DNA from: Armillaria gallica
Lineage: Eukaryota > Basidiomycota > Agaricomycetes > Agaricales > Physalacriaceae
NCBI GenBank assembly: GCA_037576215.1
Contig: JBANDB010000013.1
Coordinates: forward strand, 1,550,001 to 1,614,000
Reading direction: 5' to 3'
Length of the DNA stretch: 64,000 bases
Position numbers and translations under genes: made by a program
Part shown: positions 56,861 to 64,000 of the stretch, one piece after another
Numbering within the stretch: position 1 is the stretch's first letter
Layout: every line of letters begins with the position of its first letter
Notes under the pieces: generated by a model
Seen by the model: the letters and a program-made list of their open reading frames with translations, nothing else
The model's database searches: none
What the model was told of the DNA's origin: nothing

Positions 56861-58842
56861 ATGGATTCACCTCCGAGCGTAGCTTCCGTTTCAAATGGGA
56901 ATACCAACTTGATTGCGCCTTCAGAGACAGTAGAGGAGACCCCGACCGGGGGTGATTTTTCAGAAGATGGGAAACCTGTGTTGGAGGCGACAGCTGATTC
57001 ATCAGCCACCGTGGGACCAGACGTACCCTCGGCATCATCGGTGGCGGGACCTCCGATTGATCCTGTGGATGACATTGATGAAGAATCAAACAGTGATTAT
57101 GATACTGATTCCGACGATATCAGTGACGAGGAGTCTTTTTGTGATCGTTATAGAAGGTTGTGGGTATGTCAGTCAGTAACACAGACAGAAAATAAACTTA
57201 AATGTATTTCCAGGGCATCACTCTTCCCGAAGTCACACTTTCCGCGGCTACTGAGACTGGCCAAGCGGAATCATCTATCAAGGTTCCAAAGCAGCGATCG
57301 TACACCGGTCGAAGTCCCGTTATATCATCCTCCCTCGCTGACACTCTCTGTGCTACCCTCGGCATTCAGGGGGTCTTAGATCAACTGAACGCCACACTCA
57401 GAACATCACACACCCTCGACGCCCCATCTCTCTTGTCACTTCTGAATGAGTGCATTGAGAAGAACCAGGACTTTGGCACAGCTTATGCCCGCCTTCGCCG
57501 AGTATGGAACACACACAACATCAGTGACATCCAAAATGAACTCCGCAGATGTGAAGACAAGGACAAAGAGCAGAGAGAAGAAGCCCTGGTAGGGAAGCAA
57601 ATCACTGATGTGTACTTGCCACCTCGGCGTGTTTGGGACCTGTACAGCAACCGTGTGGTGCCTTGGTGGATGAGTTATACAAAGCCCTCACTAATTTCAC
57701 ATGCATGGGTGGATGAAAAGGATCGTGTGAATGTGTGGACATCTATCAACAGGAGGCAGTGGCCAGTGCCAATCCCAAAGGATACCAGTATTGAACTCAT
57801 CCGAATTGAGATGCTAAATCTGGGAGTGGAGTACACATGGCTGGATGTGCTCTGTTTGAGGCAGAAAGGGGGGCCACAGGAGGATCTGCGTGTGGAGGAG
57901 TGGAAACTGGATGTGCCCACAATTGGAAGTGTGTATAACAATAGCTGGCCCAAAGTTGCAATCTACCTGAGTGGACTGGGGCAGCCATTGAGTTTGAAGA
58001 ATGGTGATTTGGACAGTGATCGGTGTTGGTTTCGGCGTGCATGGACAGTCCAGGAGGTTGGGAGGTGGAATAGGATTATTGCTGGGGATACACCAGATGG
58101 ACCCATGCATGCCAGACCAATAGATGAGGATGGGAACTATGAGACAGACTTGCTAACAAGGTTCCACAAGCAGCTAAAGTCAGTGAGGTGGAGCACAGAT
58201 CTATTTGACAGGCTGGCAGAAATGCAGAAGCGGGTGTCAACTAACCCAGTAGACAAAGTGGCTGGACTTGCATTCCCTCTGCTGCCCATTACAATACCTG
58301 CCTACTATGAGAGCCAGTCTCTTGAGGATGCATGGACAGCACTTGTGGATGCAATGGACCATGCGACTCGGGCAAATATGCTCTTTCTGTATCCTGAAGC
58401 TGGACTTGGATCCAAGAAATGGAGATCAACATGGATGCAGATCATGACAGAGCCTCTGCCAGATGGCCATTGTGTTGGATATGTTAAGCATAATGATGAG
58501 ACAGGTGAGGACTTGTACGAAGATTATTGCATTGAAAAGGGGCTTGTGCGAGGATTGGATGTGAGATCAGCAGAAGGGGGTGATCAATGTGGGGAATTGG
58601 TTGTCAAAGACACTCACAGGATTGCACACACATTCAAAATATGTGTCACCCACCAATGTCTGATACCTGAAGATGTGTACACACTACTTGGGGATCTTGA
58701 TCACAGGGCCTGGGCTGTAGGGAGACGACTGCCAGGATGGAAATTTGAGAAAGTGTCAGTATTCACAATGGATGGCTTAGAAGAAGCAAAAAGGTTAAAT
58801 GATTTGCATGTGTCTTCACAGTCTTGCAATGTACTTGTTTGA
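56861..58842 (+). CDS. HET-domain protein (heterokaryon incompatibility type)
   Basis: Exons 56861-57163 and 57214-58842 (50-bp intron GTATGT...TTCCAG, phase 0) give 643 residues. ATG 56861 follows an acceptor-like CTCTACAG, so a 5'UTR intron is likely; an earlier in-frame ATG at 56762 is possible. The first 100 residues are acidic (DDIDEESNSDYDTDSDDISD). The HET core lies at about 240-400: SYTKPSLISHAWVDEKDRV, LGVEYTWLDVLCLRQKGG, KLDVPTIGSVYNNSW and SDRCWFRRAWTVQE. The C-terminus has the PEDVYTLLGD...WAVGRRLPGWKFEKVSVF layout known from mushroom HET proteins. In ascomycetes HET proteins trigger cell death on non-self contact; the basidiomycete role is not established. The 3' two thirds are strikingly CpG-poor although the frame is intact. 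Confidence 0.92.
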
Positions 58843-58969
58843 TGAAAGGTGCTGAGTGCCTATATAGATGCTACATGCTACACACACAACACCACACTAA
58901 ACACTCAGTAAATGCAGTTTGAAGGGAGGTAGGATATACTAGGTTATGACACTTTGTACTGTAGTTACA

Positions 58970-59770
58970 AGTTCCAGGTTGCAATAAATATGATTTAAAG
59001 TTAAAGATCTATTGCAATTTCAGTCTAAGCTCAGTGTGTTACTAAACACAAACTTAAACTGATACAGAATAACTGCCTGGTGCAGTTTCAATACTGATAC
59101 TATATGCCTGGTTGTGATTTTAAAACACACTGACTTGTTCTGAACTGTTTCTTGGGACTGTCTTTCTATTATAGCTTATACTGTTTGCTTGCTTGACTGT
59201 TTTTGCACACACGGAGTGACCAGGTCACAATAATTCTATTCCAGATGAGTCTATGACTTGAAGCTCTTAACCAATTAAACCTGTACTATTCACCTGGTAG
59301 CATTCCAGGTGTCAGAAAACCTGCTCCCCCACTAATTACATGATCTGTATTTATACTACTCTACTGGTATACTATTTCCAATCCATTTGTTACTGACTAA
59401 GCTGCTTGCTGACTAGCCAGGTGAGGATAAACTCATTGCCTGGCAGATATTAGCTCATTGGTGGCTACCAGGTCAATCAATTGTACTAGATCAATGCCAG
59501 GTGATCAGATAACTTTTGCTAGAATGCCAGGTGATTACATCATGTGAGTCACACAGTCTGGACTTTTGGTCTACTAGGCAGAATACCTGATCTTCTAACT
59601 AAGTGTTAAGATAGCTCGTTTTTAAGTTCCCGGATGGAACTTCTTAACTTCTTACTTGCAATGTAGTGCTTTTGTCTTGTATCTTACTTGCTGTTACAAT
59701 GTAATTGTGGTATATTGCCAAAAATGCTACTTTACATGTGTTTTTAAAGAGTGTATGCCTGGCAGGCATA
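58970..59770. repeat. Cluster of CCAGGT/ACCTGG words
   Basis: About a dozen copies of CCAGGT, ACCTGG or the core GCCTGG lie within 800 bp in both orientations, for example at 58975, 59220, 59290, 59304, 59416, 59468, 59496 and 59526. There is no gene here. It resembles a subterminal binding-site array of a DNA transposon, but I found no terminal repeats. Confidence 0.45.
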
Positions 59771-59799
59771 TCATTGATTTTACTACTGGTCAGGGGTAG

Positions 59800-61300
59800 T
59801 GGTCACAGTCTCAATTTCCTAATGTTAACAACTGGGTCCAGAAATCAGATAGGCTGGAATAATGTTATCACTACTGTTACGAGTCCGAGTTTACGAGGAT
59901 TTGTCTTTATGTGCTGCATTTCGATCCAGGATCCTTACTTTTAAGTTTTACCTTAGAATTCAACAGCGACAAACATGCTCCTTTTATGGTAACAATTTTC
60001 CTTCAGAATATTAATTATGCTAAATAAACTAGAAGACAGTCTTTTCGTTCATGTTTACGCATGGGGAATGTATCAACTAGTATATCTCACTAAATTCTCA
60101 GGCTTCAGAGTGGGAGAATAGAGCACATCGCTTGCCACAGTCTGATGAACGGAGGAACTAATTGAGTGGCTGTGCTACTCTTTCTTGCCTTTTACCACCT
60201 TAAATGGTGCATGGTCCACTCTTCAAGGCCTCAATATCTGTTTCGTGGACATTCAAAGGTGTGTATTCTATTATTCTACTACTTACTCTTCTTTTTAGGT
60301 CTGTTTTACACATCTGGTGGCCCCAAGAGCCTCAGTTTGTGTCTATCCTGTCCCCACCACCCGAGTAAGCCCTCGGTCGAGGCAGCGCTGCAATTCCTGC
60401 ATCCATGATAACAATGACGACACCAGTAGGTCCCAGAATGATGATGATCTATGCCGACCACCGCCATGCCCACGAAAACGGACCCCCATCCCACCCTGAC
60501 ATACTCAGCACCTCCTGCATCGAGATTGGTGCCAATCGCGGCTGAAGACAATTTCCGCACACCACACGAGTATGTTGCATGTCTGTGGATTCGCTATCGG
60601 ATGCCATCTCGGCATGGGAGGGACTACCAAAGGTGAAACGGGCCACAACGAGGATATCCAACAAGACGATGGCGACGACGACGACGGGGCCAGGGGCGGT
60701 TCTACTCTGATGCAGAACCAAGCGACTATCCAGGAAAGGAATGCTGGGGAAGAAGGGTGTGGAGGGATAACATTGGATGGCCAGAGATGTTGAGGAGGAC
60801 GGTGGGAGGAAGGTTGGGACACTGACGACACACAACTGCGGCGACTGTCATGCTCTTTTGGTCATCGATAGAGGAGCTAAGGGCTCAATGAATGTGCCTG
60901 GAATCATGCCTGTATGACCATTTCCCCACCCACTGTTGCCCGCCCTGCCAAACATCAACATTGGCATCCCCCACACCATGGAGCCCCCCAGCAACCTGAG
61001 ATTGGTGTATCCCCCTCTATTTGGGTGGGGGAACATGAATCCGATGTATGCCAGAACCCCCAACCCCTGTTCATTGTGTGTCACCATCCTGTCGCCATCT
61101 CCAGGCTCCCTCTCCGATATCCTCCCCTACGGCTTAGCTACCACGGCGATGACCTCACCACCCCCGTTTTCAACATTGGGGAATCCAATGCTGAGGTCCG
61201 TTATGCCCTCTGACCCCATCATCACCGTCAACGAGATTTCGGCGCCTTCCCGCCCCATTTTCCCCTGCCCAATGGTGCGCCGTGGGCAGAGTCGTTGATG
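59800..61300 (+). pseudogene. Second copy of the proline-rich remnant of 13900-15010
   Basis: Matches the reverse complement of 13.9-15.1 kb from about 59820 (ACGAGTCCGAGTTTACGAGG) to about 61270. Shared coding-like pieces are SAHPTE-type proline-rich stretches and TTPVFNIGESNAEVRYAL (60914-61213), with the alternative frame 60936-61298 open for 120 codons. Stops interrupt any single frame. CpG is somewhat higher here than in the surroundings. Function unknown; it probably travels with the element seen at 12577-15397. Confidence 0.45.
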
Positions 61301-61814
61301 TGTGTAACACTATCATCATCATGATCTTGAGTTCATGTGCCGTATATCTTTCTCTGGACGTTAAGTGAGGAATGTGCTTCCCTTCATGAAGACTTCATCT
61401 ATAATCTGGTTTTCATCATCATTCTCTGATAGGTAGTAGACTTCAATGTATATGACTATTCCATGAAATGTATACTAATATATAATCTACATTACAGTAT
61501 ATATTGTGCAAGAGTTATTGCAGAGGTTAGATATTTCAACAGCTCACCATGCTCAGGCTCTCGCTAAGCTGAATATAAATATATCTGTGAGCAGCTTGTA
61601 GGACTTCGGACTCGTACCTGCCGTGCTCGCAGCGGCCCACTTTGGCTAAGTAGAGCAATAGAATTATATGATCACAGGGGTATTTAAAGTGACACAACAT
61701 ATTCAGAGCATATCAAGGGTCATAATAAAGGACACACTTGTGAAGATATGGTTGACAAAGGAAGTTCAGGCTGAAAAAAGATGTAGGTGTCATCAGGTCA
61801 TGCCCAACTTACAT

Positions 61815-62846
61815 TAGAGATCTTCACAATTGCATACCCGGATACATCCACATCTGTGAGCACAGGTACCCATGGCCAAAGGTCCATACCCATCATCTGT
61901 GGCAACATCCATGCCATGGATGATCTGACCCATGCCATAGGTACCTGCATTTGTGGCAGGTACCTGCACCTACCCAGATCTATACAGGTACCTGCAGGTA
62001 TTTGCATAAGTACCTGTATCATACTCATCCAATTCTCACTAAATAGACTACACTATGCATGTAACTAGCTCTACATGGTGAATGAGGAGGAGGAGATGCT
62101 GGAGTCGTCTGAAAGGCATTGAAGAGGGCTTTCAAACACTCCAACAATCGAGAGAAACGGGCAAAAAGCGATGAAGATATGGACCAAACAAAATGATGGC
62201 TAAATCGGACAGTGATGGTAATGATAAGAGGGCAGCACCATGAGATGGTAATGGATAAGGGACACTAAGGGGGGGTCAGAATGTATCAAAATAGAGCTTT
62301 CAGATGGTACCAGGCATGTAGGGAAGCACCCATCTGAACTCAAGATAGCTTGAATATGCTCTCCATCCTTTGTCAAAACAATGATCCCTTCATAACTCCA
62401 CAATGATGTGGCCAATTTTACTGAGTAGGGGGTCATTTTGAAGCCATATGCCAGGGCATTCCAATGCTTCCAGCTGCAAGAAAAACAGGTGAAAACCGAA
62501 GGAGAAATTGTTGTGACAAGATGTCAAGCTTATGAGCAAGATGGTCTGTGGACATGTGAGAGTTAAAAGTTGAGCTCTAGGACCAAGGGCTGAGGTGAAA
62601 TGACTGAGAGAGCCATTACTGGACACTAGGAGGATCCACAAGAGGGCAAGGTGGTGGGATGAGAGAGTATTCTAATTGCACAGGTACCTGTGATAGGTAC
62701 CTGTCACATCCAGAGCCATACCTGCCATCTGCGCAACACCCAGGTGTCACAGATACTGTGATATCCGTGGATGCTCCCTTGCCGGATACAGATGCCAGTT
62801 AATCTGTGGGTACTCGTCAAATACCTGGCAATTGTGAAGATCTTTA
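61815..62846. mobile_element. 1032-bp hAT-like non-autonomous element
   Basis: Ends TAGAGATCTTCACAATTGC and, reverse-complemented, TAAAGATCTTCACAATTGC. Perfect 8-bp duplication ACTTACAT at 61807-61814 and 62847-62854. The first about 200 bp and last about 170 bp contain repeated GGTACCTG words (left near 61866, 61940, 61957, 61985 and 62010; right near 62682 and 62697), like hAT subterminal transposase-binding repeats. The middle has no transposase frame. Confidence 0.9.
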
Positions 62847-62859
62847 ACTTACATCCACC

Positions 62860-63480
62860 TGCTCAACTACTATTCCTTATAACCCACTGGCACAGCTATA
62901 AACCTTCACAGTCTCAACCCCATTTCTTGATGTATACATGCAGTCATTGACTCACTATCTCTGGGTACCGGCAACCCCCGCCAAAATTTGTGCTCTGAGC
63001 AATCTCAATCATGGCCCGAAATATGGGAGTTTTATGGATGCACCTACTGCAGGTTGAAGGAAGAAGATTCACGGAAACTTTTGCAGGAACATTTTACTCA
63101 GGACATAATTTTACATGTATTCTTCGAGGCAAATTATTTTTTAGACCTCGTTTTACCATAGTTTCAGCATGTTTATGGCATTAAAAATGCTTTTTTTCAA
63201 AAAGTGCCTTGAAAAATACATGTATTTTATTTTAAAATGATATACTGTAATTTTTTTGAAGTGATACAAAGGCTGTGGAAGCCTGTACAAGGTGCATTTG
63301 GATGAGCAGTCCGAAGGCTTTGCAAACATAACCAAACAAACATGTCACACAGCTATTTGCACCTTTTTGCACCTTTCCACACCTTTCTGCACCTTTCAAG
63401 CATGTGGAACACATCATGGAGTGTCGTCCTAACTTCCTTAGATACTCTGGTAACACCAAACATTGGTCTGCACAGCAAAA
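62860..63480. other. No gene seen
   Basis: AT-rich, CpG-poor sequence. 63350-63400 repeats GCACCTTT. Short frames only. Confidence 0.45.
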
Positions 63481-63549
63481 ATCCAATTTGGAAAGATCAA
63501 TGCTGCCCATCACACTTGTGATGAAACATCAGCACATGTGAATGGACCC

Positions 63550-64000
63550 ATGCTATCGGGACAGGGGAATCTAGGTCTGTTGGACCTGACAGAACTTTCC
63601 CAGGCATGTAAACGTGCTGAGAATTACCAACAGCATCTATATGGTCTTCAGAAGAAGCTCAAATGCAGTCAGAAAAGGGTGGAGACACAAGCAGGGGATT
63701 TGGGCAAGAAGGCTACTTACATTGGAGATTTGGAGGATGAGATTGCCCATCTAATGAAGGAATCTGAGGTCATGATGTCCAAGATGACTCTTCAGGCAGA
63801 GGAGAGAGTGGAAGATAGGAAGCAGCTTCACAATCTAAAGGCAAAAATCAAACAGGTTCCGAATCACATTGTGAATGCTACAAAGACTGCCATTGTTGAT
63901 TGTCCTTCTCTCCAGTTGAAGAACAATGGTATTATTCCTGATGACACACGCTCATTAATCAATGATCTCATTGCTGAAGATGAAGTTAATCCTGAGCACG
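63550..64000 (+). CDS. Coiled-coil protein, running off the right edge
   Basis: From ATG 63550 the frame is open to the last base (150 codons) and is also open upstream (INAAHHTCDETSAHVNGP before the ATG). So the start may be an upstream exon joined near 63490. The sequence is rich in Lys, Glu, Leu and Gln (LTELSQACKRAENYQQHLYG, KKATYIGDLEDEIAHLMKES), a long coiled coil, followed by LKNNGIIPDDTRSLINDLIA. The general layout recalls coiled-coil proteins repeated in mushroom genomes near transposons, but I cannot name the family. It is open despite CpG-poor surroundings. Confidence 0.5.
   Translation, partial: MLSGQGNLGLLDLTELSQACKRAENYQQHLYGLQKKLKCSQKRVETQAGDLGKKATYIGDLEDEIAHLMKESEVMMSKMTLQAEERVEDRKQLHNLKAKIKQVPNHIVNATKTAIVDCPSLQLKNNGIIPDDTRSLINDLIAEDEVNPEH

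Noticed and set aside
60449..60835. 128-codon minus-strand frame
   Set aside because: Antisense within the second copy of the same remnant; low-complexity Ser/Pro content and no domain.
1..64000. tRNA, rRNA, CRISPR, plasmid or viral genes
   Set aside because: Looked for cloverleaf-like stems, regularly spaced repeats and replication or capsid motifs; none found. The short repeats present are transposon ends or subterminal arrays.

Overview
The window looks like a chromosome segment of a filamentous basidiomycete, most probably an Agaricomycete. The reasons are many short spliceosomal introns of about 47-60 bp with GT..AG ends, a small HET-domain protein of the mushroom type, basidiomycete-style caspase/metacaspase genes, degraded P450 and F-box genes, and fungal DNA transposons. 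I see no bacterial operon, CRISPR array, tRNA or rRNA. All exon models were made by eye from splice consensus, frame continuity and comparison between copies inside the window.

The main theme is a dispersed family of seven metacaspase-like (caspase p20, peptidase C14) copies: C1 1-830 (+), C2 6990-7209 (+), C3 19819-22119 (+), C4 22317-22550 (-), C5 23405-24892 (-), C6 29473-30878 (+) and C7 36050-37368 (-). Only C5 and C6 look like complete enzymes with both catalytic residues. C7 is open throughout but has Ser where the nucleophilic Cys should be. C3 has two nonsense codons and a nested transposon in an exon. C1 carries a small hAT-type element in its p20 domain. C2 and C4 are C-terminal scraps.

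The second theme is DNA transposons. 8503-11436 is a complete two-gene PIF/Harbinger element with TIRs and a TTA target duplication, and its two genes carry three TGA codons that look like decayed CGA. Small non-autonomous hAT-like elements with 8-bp target duplications lie at 354-667, 2985-3386, 5568-6099, 11864-12314, 15527-15916, 19893-20926 (with 20100-20590 nested inside) and 61815-62846. A TA-flanked MITE is at 50274-50747. Two larger insertions, about 12577-15397 and 16165-19265, are recognised because 28.5-29.5 kb preserves an uninterrupted version of the locus.

The third theme is composition. About 1-20.9 kb and 57.6-64 kb are visibly poor in CpG, and paralogue pairs show CG replaced by TG or CA. 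The stretch 20.9-57.6 kb has ordinary CpG. This resembles methylation or RIP-like decay of repeat-rich flanks around a less affected core.

The 42-58.9 kb part is the most normal gene space: an amino-acid permease (42140-44406, +), an NmrA-like oxidoreductase (46178-47191, +), an Iml2/TTC39 family TPR protein (47345-49601, -, convergent with NmrA), two or three unrecognised genes and a HET-domain gene (56861-58842, +). The rest is pseudogenes (amidohydrolase, F-box pair, three P450 exon remnants), repeats and long stretches where I see no gene.
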